Shown: piece after piece, positions 15,802-31,200 of the stretch
Position numbering within the stretch: the first letter of the stretch is position 1
Layout: each line of letters begins with the position of its first letter
NCBI GenBank assembly: GCA_012295275.1
Contig: CM022673.1
Coordinates: forward strand, 3,163,105-3,227,104
DNA from: Chrysomallon squamiferum
Taxonomy: Eukaryota; Mollusca; Gastropoda; Neomphalida; Peltospiridae
Reading direction: 5' to 3'
DNA length: 64,000 nucleotides
The notes under the pieces: generated by a model
What the model was told of the DNA's origin: nothing
Seen by the model: only the letters and a program-made list of their open reading frames with translations
Databases searched by the model: none
Made by a program: the position numbers and the translations under genes

Positions 15802-15884
15802 CAAAACAAACAACACTAATAATAATAGAAATAGTAATAATAACAACAACAACAATGATTATGATATATTAAAGGCAAGAAAAC
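13451..15884. other. Non-coding region rich in simple repeats
   Basis: Contains adjoining CT and CA arrays (14109-14152 and 14153-14190), a poly-T run (14659-14698), A-rich stretches, an AAAC run near 14985-15020, and a CAA array passing into TAA (15721-15800). No gene seen. Confidence 0.8.
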
Positions 15885-15965
15885 ACGTATCACGACCTTT
15901 AACAAACCTAACCTCAGAGCACCGTTTGGCGTGGTACAAATAAGTAACCCACTGGGTGCAGTATC
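15885..15965 (-). mobile_element. SINE fragment
   Basis: CACGACCTTTAACAAACC, CAGAGCACCG and AAATAAGTAACCCACTGGGT follow the SINE order in reverse orientation. Diverged. Confidence 0.5.
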
Positions 15966-16993
15966 AGTCTTTTAATAACATAAAACAATCTGATACACGC
16001 TTCAGTTTTTCTTCATTAAATTCCAATCCACCTGGAGCTAGCTGTTGAAAATTGTTTAGCCAATGCCATTCCAATGTGTTCCCAGATCTCCATGGTGCTG
16101 CTACCAGTTTATTGATTCTACAAGTAGCAGACGCCAGACACACACATATACACATATAACAGTAAGACTGGCAGATACCGAGTCATTCTCTGAACTTCAC
16201 TGCTCGATGCCGTGAGGAATAAAATTAACAAGGAGTGATTTCTGTGATGTTTGAAACGCGTCAGAAAAACGGTGAAATATTTTTTGAAGGTAAAAGGTGT
16301 GAAATTTATGTGATAGTGTTACAGGATGGGAAGTTAAAGTGAGCAGAAGCGTTGTGTGGAGTTTTGTTTCGCTTTCTGAAACTTTTCTTCTTCTTTAATT
16401 ATTTTTTTTTTTAGATTTTTTAATAGTTTTATAAAGTAATTAAAGTTTCTTAATTATTTAATTGTATATAATTAAAGTAATCAATAACAGTTTAGTTAGT
16501 TGTTTGTCATCATTATTATTTGTTTATTTATTCTTTAATATTGCTGTTGTTAATTCATTTGGTAATTTTAATATTAGCTCACTTCAAAGCACAAACGAAA
16601 TTTGTAATTAAACCTTCGAACCAAATTCTGACAGTATTTTTTTAATTTTCTGATACTTATTTTTTTAATTTATATTTACGACATAATTTATGGAAACAGA
16701 AGAATTGTAAATGATTTAATTTACCGAGCAGTGTTAGAAATTTGGTAATATTTTAACTGATGAAAAATTATTATTACGTGATTTCAGAAATACTTGCCTT
16801 CTAGTCTTTTTATCATTATAAACTTTAGTGTTAATAGATAGTTTCCATTATAACACACAAGTTATACTTCGAATAGTTTCATTTAATACTTAACAATATT
16901 AATTTTTTTGTAACAGTATGATACAATATAATTGAAAAAAAGAAAGAAAGGAATTTAGAATATTAACAACATTGTATTAAATGATAATATTCA

Positions 16994-17032
<39 letters not shown>

Positions 17033-18460
17033 CACACACCAAGACCGATTCTTAACAATAACTTAATATATTATCTTAGATGACCCAGCAAATTATTTAT
17101 ATAGTCACGAAAAAAAAAAAAAAAAAAAAAAACAGTAATAATAAAAGTAAAAAAAGTAAAAAATTAAATAAAAAGTATTAATGTTAAAGATGAAGCAACA
17201 AGAATACAGTGTGACTTTGACACATTCTTTTACATTTACATATCTCCAAACTTCCATAGACTTTTTATTATATATTTTTTTCTTCTGAATTTGATAGCTT
17301 CTTTTTTCTGCTAGTATATATCACTTACATAATACATACGATATCTTACATAATTATTTCATTACAATCATAATTATTATTGCATGTAACAACAGACGAT
17401 CCTTGTGGGTATTTTTGTCTGAGCTGGGTTATTAAGTTCAACAATCTGAAGTGTCGTCATTATAATAAATGTTAGACGCAAACAAATAATTAGACTAACA
17501 CAATGTCCGCTTATCTTAAGATCAGTCACGGATACAACATACATACATGCACCGCATGCAGTAAATATACTTACTCATTGTCCTTCGAATAACAGATCAG
17601 CTACTGTTTGCTAATCACGATAACTTCACATTTTAATGACTTACGAATGGTTAATATCTGGTACGCTTGTGCTCACAAACGTTTATCTGATTTGGTTCCA
17701 AATATTGGCTGAAATTAGATTCTGTGATCACGATCTCGGTTTTGAGAGACAGCAAATCAAGGGTTTAATAATTAATTAAATACTGCAGACTTTGGATGTA
17801 TGGATAAATGTGAGAATATATTTATCTAATTTGATTAAGATGGTGGAATGTATATAGAAGTAAGTATAAAAATGTGATGTTTTAAGTTAGTTAAACTTTT
17901 TCCCATTGACGTCCATATATTATAGGGTGAGTGACAGGTGCACCTTCTGGATCTGGATTTGAAACGTTTTAGATTCACACAGACAGACATACCTAACACA
18001 CACACAACATACACAACACACACAGATATATACATATATATACACATGAGTACATACATTTATACTTATATACATATTCTTCAGAATATTTTTAATATTT
18101 ACTTTTTATGATTTATAAAGACATACACACACATACACACAAACACACATCTGCATGCATATGTCAGGTTTTTTTTGTGTATGTATGCGTCTGTGCAGGT
18201 AGGTTTGTATATATTCACCTGATTGTGACTGAAATAATTTTTACATATACACTTATTTTTTGTTTTATCTCAATAGACGTGACGTGCCTAGTGCATAGTC
18301 TTTATCATGTACCTTCCCTTTTCCTGGAATAGTTCCTGCGGCCGTTGATGTCGCTGTCTCTGACAGCAACAGATACAGAATGTAGCTGATGAGATGCAAA
18401 ATATGTACGTTGACATTCGGTATGTTTTATATATCATATGCACTGGTATAATACCTGCCT

Positions 18461-18540
<80 letters not shown>

Positions 18541-18906
18541 TTTAATTTTTTTAAAAAAAAAAGGAAATGATATTTTGTTAAGGTACCTATACGTGTAGTA
18601 TAAAGGTATTTATACCAACACAGGCTCTGCTGTCGTCTAAGTTTCCAGTTAAAAGACGAGCGTTGCTTGGGTTGCTAAAATAAGATGTTTTATTTCCGTT
18701 CTGCTACGTATTTAGCCACAAGATACACTTCCAAGCACTTAAAAAGCAGTTGTTTTACAGTTAATTGTCAGCAGCTCTTGATATATGAATATGTGTGTAT
18801 TATTTTAATAAATAACTGTCGAGATAGACCTCGGATCCTAATTAGCTTGATCTGCGATTACACACTCTCGCACACTCTGTCATCGTGCGTGCATAATTAC
18901 ATGTGG

Positions 18907-18978
<72 letters not shown>

Positions 18979-19439
18979 AATATGCAAAGATAACGTCCAA
19001 AAGTACGTTGTGATTTACTGTTATTGCATTGGTTTTCCGTTTTAGTCTTACGAACATTTGTGTTGTCCTGTAGTTATTCTTCAGTGTTATTGGCATTTAT
19101 ATGTACCTGACATTTCTGATAAATTATATCAGATGTTGTTTTTATTTACACTTCGTCGAAAATGTAATAGAAAACAAACAATTCTTAAAGCGGCTAAGTA
19201 AACACTTATAGTAATCTTGAAGCTGGCGTACAATGTCCTAATTTGGTGACAAGAAACCACAACCTAATTTGATTTCCCTGAACTAGAACATACAATTTAA
19301 ATATAATTTTTATAGTATACTTAAAACTGTTAATTTCACATTATATAACAATTACATTGCTTGGTTTTTAGATGTCAACACTTTATTTATTTATTTATTT
19401 TTTGTATTTATTTTGTTTATTATTAATTCATTACGACAC
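15966..19439. other. Non-coding region with microsatellites
   Basis: CA array (17000-17031), poly-A (17110-17132), a large TA array (18464-18538) and a GA array (18914-18976). CpG is somewhat more frequent here than in the first 14 kb. No gene seen. Confidence 0.7.
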
Positions 19440-19760
19440 AGTCCAGTATAATATGTTTTGTCGCCCATCTAACCAAGTTAGGTTACGAGGGTCAAACGAA
19501 GCGGCTTCATTCATGGGGAATTACGCGAGCGGGTTATTTCAGAGTGAAGCCACAGACTGGCGTGTTTTTCATAAACCAGGAACACTTCGACACAACTTGA
19601 CGGTTGAAAGTTAGAGACGAAACCGAGTTTGTTCGAAAATGACGTTTATGGAGTAGCATAATACTTATATAACTATGCCAAGTGAATGTACGTGCGCACC
19701 AGTTATAAGAAGACGCGTGACGTAAAATCGTACAGACAGGTAATAACAATTACGTTATGA
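19440..19760 (+). promoter_or_regulatory. CpG-rich block with CRE-like motif; candidate promoter or first exon
   Basis: More than twenty CpG dinucleotides in about 320 bases, against near absence in the flanks, with a locally raised GC content. It holds ATGACGTTTA and TGACGTAA (19718-19725, CREB/ATF type). CAGACAG|GTAATA at 19739/19740 is a plausible donor on the plus strand, 6.3 kb before the receptor start exon. It contains no long meaningful ORF, and no transcript evidence is available from sequence alone. Confidence 0.4.
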
Positions 19761-19886
19761 CAGGTTACTGTGGGGTTGGGTAAGGGGAGATCTACGTATT
19801 TATATTAACACTGGATCATTGTCGACGGCTACCTAACACATTTGTGTTTTTCATTTATGAGACAATTTTAATATATATATATAATT

Positions 19887-20098
19887 TAGAACCACTTCCA
19901 AATCATTTTCTAGTGAATGTGTAAACAGGAAAGAGAAGGGAAAACTGAAGGTTTTGTTCGTTTTATCATCTCTTTTTTTTTTTTTTTTTTTTTCCCAAAC
20001 GATTCTTTCCCACAGAAAAGAAAGGAGATAATATATATAAGTTTTCCCTTCTCTTTCCTGTTTACACATTCACTAGAAAATGATTTGGAGTGGTTCTA
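19887..20098. mobile_element. Foldback (hairpin) element with about 60-base inverted arms
   Basis: TAGAACCACTTCCAAATCAT and the following 40 bases reappear in reverse complement at the right end (about 20043-20098) with one base gap. The loop is about 90 bases and includes a poly-T run. TA at both ends would fit a TA-target MITE. The same short ORF start is read on both strands because of the symmetry. Confidence 0.8.
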
Positions 20099-20099
20099 G

Positions 20100-20583
20100 T
20101 AGTACACCACACCTGTTCTATTTTTTTTGTTTTCAGTTTATATATATATATATATATTAAAGAAAAAAATATTTTGAAGTTTATATATATATATATATAA
20201 ATAAATGTGTAAGTAAGTAAAGAAAAATATAATTTTCAATATTATTATATACATACCATACATATTGATATGTAACACATATACACAATACACACATGCA
20301 GCAACATTTTCTGTATATACACAAAGCACACATACACATATATAAATATGTTCAATACATAAACACCTAAAAAAGACTGACACACCCTCACATAACAGAA
20401 TTAATCATCACAACGGTTATTATTATTTTTAAAATGTATAAATTCTCATGCAACAGTTGACACAGTCAAAAGTAGGACAAAGAACTTGTCATGATGCATC
20501 CTGTTTCCTTTCTTCATGTAATTGTTGTGAACTGTTACTTCTGTGGTCATATAGTCATATTTATTGTATGCATACATACATAC

Positions 20584-20618
<35 letters not shown>

Positions 20619-20819
20619 TACATACATACATACATAAATACATACATACATACATACATAAATACATACATACATAAATACATACATACATACATAAATA
20701 CATACATACATACATATATATAGTAACTTACACATATAAAACAGGATATATTTTATATACCAGTTAATATAATGTACCAGGATATACAAAATGAAGTTTC
20801 TGTTAGTTGGATGTGGTGC
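20100..20819. repeat. TA and CATA microsatellite cluster
   Basis: TA arrays near 20140-20200 and a long CATA array with CA insertions (20570-20720). Confidence 0.9.
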
Positions 20820-21315
20820 TACAAAATACTACTACTGTTAGTATTACTTCTACAGTTCTTGTTAGTAGTTTTATTATTACTGTTACTACTATTACTATTA
20901 CCTAGACTGTTACTACCTTTATAACTATTACTGTTACTACCGTTATAATACTACTGTTACTACTATTATGATTATTCAGCACTGTTATAGTAAGTATTAT
21001 AGCTGTTACTCCTGTTATTGTTATTACTACTACTACTACTTCAGCTGTTGCTTACTACTTCTGTTACTACTACTCAGCTGCAGTTACCACTACCATTTTT
21101 AGTACTGCTACTTCTACTGCTACTGCTACCAACTCTACTACTATTTTTACTATTCCCATTACTACTTACAGTAGTTCTACTAATACTACTGTTAATTGTA
21201 TTACTCCTGTTACCATCATGTCATTGGTTATTAATACCATAACTGTTACTGTCACTATAGTTATGTTATGTCTGTTATTTCTACTACTACTACAGCTACC
21301 ACTACTACTACTACA
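20820..21315. repeat. Degenerate ACT/GTT trinucleotide field
   Basis: About 490 bases built mostly of TACTAC, TGTTAC and TATTAC triplets, diverged. The Leu/Thr-rich ORF at 21018 is an artefact of this. Confidence 0.85.
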
Positions 21316-22325
21316 ATAATATGTCAGCCAGTGCTTGTATTTATTTTTATGAATGGAATAGAAATATAATGTACTGAAACTGATACATTACTACTGTTAT
21401 TGCTATAATAATGAGCATTTTGATAAATGTTAAAAATTCCTTAAATTCACTGGACCCAAAAATTTAATGTAATGGTTGTTCATGTCATGAATGTTTGGTT
21501 TTTTAATTTCTCATTTTTCTTAAATTAACTGCTTTGAAATAGTATTATGGTAAATTTACCTGTTTAGTGTTATCAGTTTTTGGGGTTTTTTTTTTCTTTG
21601 TATTAAACAAATATCAAATAGATCTCATCAGTTTATGACTCTTGACATTTTAAAATTAAGAAAAAAAATATTCAGACATTTTTTGTTTTAGAAGTATTTT
21701 TTAAAAATAATATTAATTGTTGTTATTATTTGTTGTTGTTGTTGTTGTTGTTATTATTATTATTAATATTATTATAATGACATATTTTCTAATTATGTCC
21801 TTCTTTGATTTTTCCTGTATTTGTTTTTATTTTAATTGTTACTGAAAAATAAGTATGAAACTACATCTGTTTTGTTTATTAAATAATAGCCATCTTCATT
21901 CATATTCAGTACAACTGTTTCACTCTGCCTGAAATGTACTGAAAAATTATTTTGATTCATCTTATCAAGTTTCAGTTTTTATTCCTTTACACACAAAACA
22001 GAAGACTTTCATTACATTCAGTCACTTATGACTCTGGGGGCCTGTTTACAGGAGATGAATGCAATTTGTGACCTTTTGACATTTGGACATTGCAGAATGC
22101 AAGGTAAACCTTTGATTATTGAAAAGCCACCTGGATCATGGTGTCAGGTCCCTAGGGGCTTCCAGTCAACGTGCAGATCAAAATAATACCTCATCAAAAT
22201 GGTTCATTTGCAATGTTTAACATTAAAAGTACATCATGAATGCGACATTTGTTCTTATCCCACAATGTTAAAAATTACTTATTGGATCAAAAAGCAACAG
22301 TAAAAATAACATCATTATTAAATTT

Positions 22326-22356
<31 letters not shown>

Positions 22357-23460
22357 CTGAACATTCATCAGGTTGTTATCTTTATTATTATTATTTTATT
22401 TTATATGATTTTATTATTTTATTTGCAATGATTAACAATTTGTTAATTATTATTATTATTATTATTATTATTTTATCACATTTGTTTTGTCTTTATTGCT
22501 ATTTGCTGTTTTGGCAATCAGAAGACTTACAGCAGTGTAATATTATAAATATTATATTACTTAACATTATATATCAGTTTTATTCTCACGAGACTCCTGC
22601 ATAATCATTGGACCTTTAATTCCCTTTAGACAATATTGAACTATAATAACTGTAGGGAATTAGGTTATACTGAATTACATATATGCACACAGTGTTAATG
22701 CTGAAATAAACAGTAATAATAGATTATTTTCACATTAGTAAATAACTGTTTTATGACTTTCACAAATTGTAAACAGATATAGTATACATACATCTGTGTA
22801 TACATGTATGGGTACATATATATTATGTACATATGTATGTATAAATGCATGTATATGTGTCTGTCTGTATTTAAGTATACAAGTGAATGGATAAAATAAT
22901 CTAGACATATGTTTATGTGTGTATCTGAGTATGTGTGGATGTGTGTGTGTTTTTAAATATCGATTCTGTATAATAATTTCTGTTCCTACTCTTATTCATT
23001 TAATAAAAAACTCTTACAAGTAAAATATTTTGGTATTTGCACATGTATTGATTAACCTTCTCTAATGAAGGATTATTATTTTTAGATTAAGTGAAAACTG
23101 ATGTCAGTCACTTGAGCAATTGTAATATATTTATCTGTAGATCCTATTCACGGAGTTGAAAACTACAAGCTATGTATTGACAAGTTATTTTCTCATACAG
23201 GCTTATCTTGTACAATGTGAAATGTATTTTGATTTGGGTAATAAATAAGTTACACACACACACACACGCACGCACACACACACATACACTTATATATACA
23301 GTTAGGAGAATATAAAATAATAACAAATGTATTTAATATCTAAATATTTGTGCATGGGCACCAAGGGCTGAATTCACCTTGTCCTGCAGCCTGTCAACTT
23401 TCAAATTATTACAGGTATATTTAGCACTTTTGAAATACTGTAATCTCTATTATTGACTTT
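21316..23460. other. Non-coding AT-rich region
   Basis: No gene recognised. It holds a GTT array (21725-21770), ATT runs (22386, 22445), a poly-A run (22325-22343) and a short CA array (23252-23285). The 22030-22180 segment is richer in GC but not identified. Confidence 0.7.
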
Positions 23461-23740
23461 TTCTCTGCTGTCATCATCAGTAACTTCATCACTGTAATAA
23501 TTATAATCATTTCACTGATATTTATCTTCATCATACTGTCATCGTTACTAACACCTTCATTACAATAATCATCGTCATTACATTTTGACTTATATCATAA
23601 TTTTGTTATCAGTATTGTCATCAATATTATAATCTTTGTCATTTCATTTTCACGATTGTCATTAATAATCTCTCATTACAGTCACCACGACAACATGCCT
23701 ATTCATACATGCAGCCATATTCATTTATTTATCATTGCCA
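23461..23740. repeat. Degenerate ATC-type repeat field
   Basis: Repeated TCATCA, GTCATC and CATTAC triplets over about 280 bases, diverged. Confidence 0.65.
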
Positions 23741-24195
23741 TCATTGCCATCCTTGCGGAAACCTAAACTCAGAAACCTTTTCCAAAACAAACCAGCATTC
23801 ATTCTGAGACACTGAGAAACGCTGCCCACATCAGGCACGATGAAACAATTCTCTGACAGACGGTAGCCGAAGATTAACCTGCACCTACAGCATCACCCTT
23901 CTTGGCTTGATGACAACTTCACTGTTGACCTACTCCAGTGAAGGAAGTTAGTTTTGGCTTTAGTGCTCACAACACTTCTGTTACCAGAGACTGACTAACT
24001 CCAGAGTAAACACATTCCAGTGAGCAGTTTCAGTTTTATTTGCGGGCAGACGTCAACACCAGCAGCAGATGGTTGTTTGATTTACAGCACCTTGTTCTGA
24101 TGGTGCTACAGAAAGCTCTTGTTGGTGCTGCTCGCTCTCTGCATCTCGTCTGGAGAAAGTCATGCCAGGATTGGCAGGTGCAGCAAAAATTTGCA
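23741..24195 (+). promoter_or_regulatory. GC-richer unique block upstream of the receptor
   Basis: This 450-base stretch is close to half GC and lacks simple repeats, unlike everything within several kb. It contains a CAGATG E-box near 24066 and ends with a possible donor GGCAG|GTGCAG near 24175. It has no long ORF with recognisable content. It could be a 5' untranslated exon, an enhancer, or an unrecognised old repeat. Confidence 0.35.
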
Positions 24196-26040
<1,845 letters not shown>

Positions 26041-26094
26041 TTCTATTTACAGCTGCTGGTAACAAAGTGAAATGCCACACGGTGTGTTAAAGCA
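26041..26094 (+). promoter_or_regulatory. Probable 3' splice site and 5' leader of the receptor start exon
   Basis: A T-rich stretch ending TATTTACAG at about 26052 looks like a splice acceptor 42 bases upstream of the ATG. This implies at least one further non-coding exon upstream. Candidates for it are the CpG-rich block ending at the donor-like CAG|GTAATA at 19739, or the GC-richer block at 23740-24190 ending at GGCAG|GTGCAG. A separate ATG at 26072 in another frame opens a 76-codon uORF that overlaps the receptor start. Confidence 0.5.
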
Positions 26095-27009
26095 ATGGCT
26101 ACAGTTCAGAGCACTGAGGTTTTCGGATCAAACCACAGTGTCCTCCAGGAATCAACTGCCTCATTTGACAACCATTCCTGGCTCCACTCAGACATATCAG
26201 CAGAAAACCAAACCAACCACCATTACTGGAATCTGCCATTTTCTGTCACCTTGGCAACCATTCTGTCCATTTCATCCTTCCTGTCGATTGTTGGAAATCT
26301 GATGGTGATCACCGTGGTGATACGACACAGGGGCATGCGAACCCGAACAAATCTCTTTCTCGTCAACCTGGCTGTGGCTGATTTCTGTGTAGGAGCCATG
26401 GCTGTTCCAATAGCCATCATCACCCTGGTGAAAGGAGACTGGGTCCTGGGAGTCGTTCTGTGCCAGATAGACGGATTCATCAACGTGTTCTTCTTCGTTG
26501 CCTCCATCCACACTCTGATGTACATCAGCATCCACAAGTACTACTCCATCACGCGACCATTCAGCAACTCCATCCAGCTGCACAAAGTGCTGCTGATGAT
26601 GGCAGCTACGTGGGTGTGGGCCGCTTTCCTCGGAGCCATCACGGTGTCGGGGCTGAACGTCGTCCAGTACAAGCCGGGGACGTCGCAGTGCGGTCCGTCG
26701 TACCCAAAAGACCTGAAGGGATTCGTGCACCACGGCATCACGCAGCTCACCGGCATTTTCATTCCTCTGGTGATCATGATTTTCTGTTATGTTCGAATGT
26801 TCAAGGTGATTCGAGAGCACACACATCGGCTGCAAGAGAACACGACGTTGGAGCAGGACGTGGTGCTCGCGCAGCAGAAGAAGGTTGCCATGACGCTGTT
26901 TATTGTCTTGGCTTGTTTTATCATGTGTTGGATTCCGTACCATATCTATGCGTCCTATGTGTCCTACATGAAGGATAAAGCCCACTTTTCAGAATATATT
27001 AACCCACCG
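26095..27009 (+). CDS. Receptor exon 1: N-terminus through TM6 and third extracellular loop
   Basis: This 305-codon exon ends AAC CCA CCG before the strong donor GTGAGT at 27010. It carries six of the seven helices without interruption. Reading on into the intron would give a 332-residue product lacking TM7, so the ORF end at 27093 is not the real C-terminus. GC content is much higher than in the surrounding DNA. Large antisense ORFs over this exon are composition shadows. Confidence 0.95.
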
Positions 27010-28133
27010 GTGAGTATACCACTGTTATTAATCAGCAACGTCCAGTCTAACACAAACAGACATACAGACAGATCGATTATAAATTGTTTTTGAAAAGTTG
27101 AAAATAATAATATTACAAAATTTAAAATTTAAAATTTTATAAAAAATCAAATAAATTAAAATTAAATCAAATAATATTAAAAATAATATAAAAATAAGAA
27201 TAAACAACAAAATGTTTACATGTGATAAAATACTGTGTGTATTTAAAAACAAATAATAATTTTAAAAAATTAGAAAAGTAAGAAGTAAATAAAGTAAAAG
27301 AAAATCCCACCAGAACAACTGAATAATTTAATTAACAAAATAGTGTAACAGATATTCATTTTTAAATATCCAGCTGAAAAAGACAGTTATAAAGATTTAA
27401 AAAATATATAATAATAAAAAAAAATATATAAAAAAATAAATAAACAAATAAATAATTATACTTCTAATTTTTTTTTAATTAAAATACCACAAACAGAAAA
27501 CAACAAGAACAACATCAATCTAAACAAAATCTAAAACAATACATCAACAACAACAACAACAATAAAACTCTCAAATAAATAAACTTTAAAAATAAAGCAA
27601 CACCTCCACTTGTACAGAGACTAATCTGTTTGTACTAATCTGGTGGAATGTGTACAGTCTGACACAGTAAAACACCCTGACCTCATTCTGACTTCATCTT
27701 CTCCATACCTTTTCAGCATGTTAATGTTTGTTTATTTTTCTTCTTTTTTTGTTGTTGCACTAAATAAATATTTTTGTCAGACTGGAACATACCACATATG
27801 TGTAAATACATGGATGAATGCACATATGCATACATAAAATACAACTATTCATATAAATACGCAACCACATACATACCAGGGTTAGGGGGGGGAAATATTT
27901 TGCAAGTTGACCACACCTCATCTTTACTACTACTACTACTATTACATTGTTGTTGTTGTTGAAGTTATATGAATTACTACTACATTTTTTAAATTTAAAT
28001 ATCTCAAATATTTTCCTTGTATAGTTTTATATTTAAATTATTTTCTACAGTTTTTAAATTTAAATATCTCAAACATTTTTCCTTGTCTGTTGTTTTACAT
28101 TTAAATTATTTTCACAGTTTATCCAAATTAAAC

Positions 28134-28202
<69 letters not shown>

Positions 28203-31200
28203 GAGAGAGAGAGAAAACCAGAAAAAAATAAAATAAGACAGAAAGAGAAATGAGAGGGAGAGAGAGAGAGAGAGAGAAAAAAAAAATGGGGAAATATGAA
28301 AAAGATAAGAGAGAAACAGAAATGAGAATAGAGAGAGAAAGAGAAAGAGATTATGCACATCAAACTATTTTGTGGTTGAGTACTTCACCTCTGAAGTTAA
28401 ATAAAAAAAATAAAAAGTAAACATGTCACACATATAAAGTCACATCTAACAAAAAACACGCACCTTGACTAAAAAAATAAACAAAACATGCTTTAGTTAC
28501 CAGGAAGTTATGTACTAAGTTTTAAACTTTTCAACAAAGGAGTATTTGCCTTTCAAAAAAAAAAAAAAAAAAAAAAATATATGTCTCATGTATTTAAATT
28601 TCTAACTATTATGATAAATAAAACATAGAGACACTCAAACAAATGTATATTAATCCTGTTAAAGAACATATAATGAATATTTATAAAATGCTTTTGGTGA
28701 AAATACCTATTCTGCATCATTTTCTGCTTTTTGTGAATCATTCACAATGCATACACACACACACATACACATCAGTTTATCAACAGGTGTGTGTGTTTGT
28801 GTGTGTGTGTGTGTGTGTACTAATCTGATATACATTCATAGTATTATAGAAAAACTATTTTTTTTCCCTTTTTGGAAAATAGTTATTTTTTACTTGTCTT
28901 CCAGAAAAACAGTTTATACAGATATTGTTTGCCTGTACATTTTTAATGGTGTTTTGAGTAACAAAGTTTCCATAACACATATATCTTGTATTGCATCATT
29001 GTATAATATTACCCACACTTGACAGTTTTCAAACAGAACATTTGTTATGCTGTTTCACCATAAGGTGTAAAGGTTTCCACATGAATTTGCTCTGTACATG
29101 TAGTGAAAATAAAATTAAAATAATCAACAGAAGAACTGATAATAGATAAAATAAAAACTAAAAAAAAAAAAAAATTTAAAACAAAAAAAAAAAAGAAGAA
29201 GAAATAATTAAAAAAGTAATAATAATGAAAAAGTAAAAATAATAAATAATAAAAAAATTAAAATAAAATAATTAAAATTATAATAGAATAGAATAGAATA
29301 ATAAAAAAATAATAATAAATAAAATAAAATAGAATAAAAAAAAAATTATAAAAAAAATTTAAAAAAAATAAATAAATGGTTACAGCTAATTCATCAGTAA
29401 TTTTATTCAAGATCTTTCAGAAGAGATATTTTATTACTACATGTGGTTTATATTACATCACTGTTTGCATGTTTACACCTGACTTGTTTTAAATAGAACA
29501 TTTAAAGTGTTGTGGGTTTTTTGGTGTGTTTTTTTACATCATTAAAGGTATCGTACAATTTTGAATTTTCTTTGTGTGAAGTGATAAAAAATTATGTAAA
29601 ATATAAAGAAATAATTAAATAATGTAAGTTATAAGGTTTAAAAATTAATTTCAAAAATATGTTTATACTCTCTTCCTCTTTTTCTCCTGTTCCCTCATTC
29701 TTTCTTTCTTTGTGTATATTTTTCTTTCTCTATCTTTTTTCACACTCACATTTGTTCCTCTATACATAAACAGCATATATATTTCATGATAATTTATGTA
29801 TATCTTAATTCCAGATAAATATGTGAAATATGCTAAAAACTTTTAAAACTGGTATTAAAATATTTTGTATAATTATTAACAACAAATTCTAAAAATAAAA
29901 ACAAATTTTTTTTGTTTCCAGGCTTATATGTTTGGCTACATGAACAGTGCATTTAATCCTATAATCTATGCGTTTCGAAGTCCGTCATTCAGAGAAGGGT
30001 ACAAAGAAATTTTATGCCAAACTCCAACCTATATAGTTACTGATGGTGAGTATTCTCCCTTTTGTTTTAACTCTTTTTAAGTGAGATACATAAGTTATAC
30101 AATTGCTATTGAAGGATTCAAGTTAATGTTTTTAGAATTACTTATTTTATATTCATCTCATACTGTTGATATTGGAAAATTCAAGTTAACTTTTAGAATT
30201 ATTTATTTTAAAATATAACTACTTTGTTTTCATCCAAAAAGGTGTTTAACAGTTTTGTTTGTATTAAATTGATGCTTGTATAAATAAACTGATTATGTTG
30301 TTGTTGATAATGTTATAAAAAAAATTTAATTTTTTTTTTTTTTTTGAATATTGTTACAAAAAAAGAAAAGAAAAAAGAAAGAAGATATATATTTGGGTTT
30401 GTTTTTATTGCTAGTGACATTGCTAATATTATTGTATCATATTTCACTTAAAGGATTACTACTGTAGTAATTTTACACATACGTCTTATGTTACATTGAA
30501 AATATTTGTTTCAGGGAATTTACTTCTTTTCATACAAAGCAACCATTAAAACTTGTAATATAATTTGAAACAATTTAAAATTTATTGCTATGTAATTGTC
30601 CTTTTTATTTTGTCTTGAGTATTTTTTTTATTGTGAGAAGTGACAGGATTATTTTATTTTCACAGACTCATGTATGTTTGTGTTTGTATATGTACATATA
30701 TGTGCAAAAGTGACAGTGTGATTGATATAATTTTATACATATATAATGGCTACATTTGTTAAAGAAGAGGGAAAAGAAATATTTGCTGATCAGTGTTTTC
30801 TTTTAAGACATTAAAAGTCTTTCTTTTCCTCTGTGTTTTTATTTTTATTTATTATTACTTTTTTAATCATCTCTTTCTTAATTATTATTTACTATTTTAT
30901 TATTATTAAGTTTTACACACATTATAATGTACACTAATATTGTTTGTGCTGGAGTGTCATTACATATTAATTCATTTAATTAATTAACTGACTTGTTTTT
31001 TTTGATACATCTGTTTTTAACGTAGGATAACTAAAAATTAAAGAAGACCAACCAGGAAAAAAAGACATTATTGTGATGTACATTTCTTTAATTATATACA
31101 CTGTGTATATATATCTATATCTACATCTGTATCTGCATTTAACTTTTATATCTGTGTTTATATTATACATAATATTATATGTGCAAAATTCAGCATATTT

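Noticed and set aside
26272-26985. A 237-codon ORF antisense to receptor exon 1, and a 172-codon ORF in a shifted frame
   Set aside because: Both overlap the clear receptor reading frame, have no recognisable domains, and reflect the GC-richer composition of the exon.
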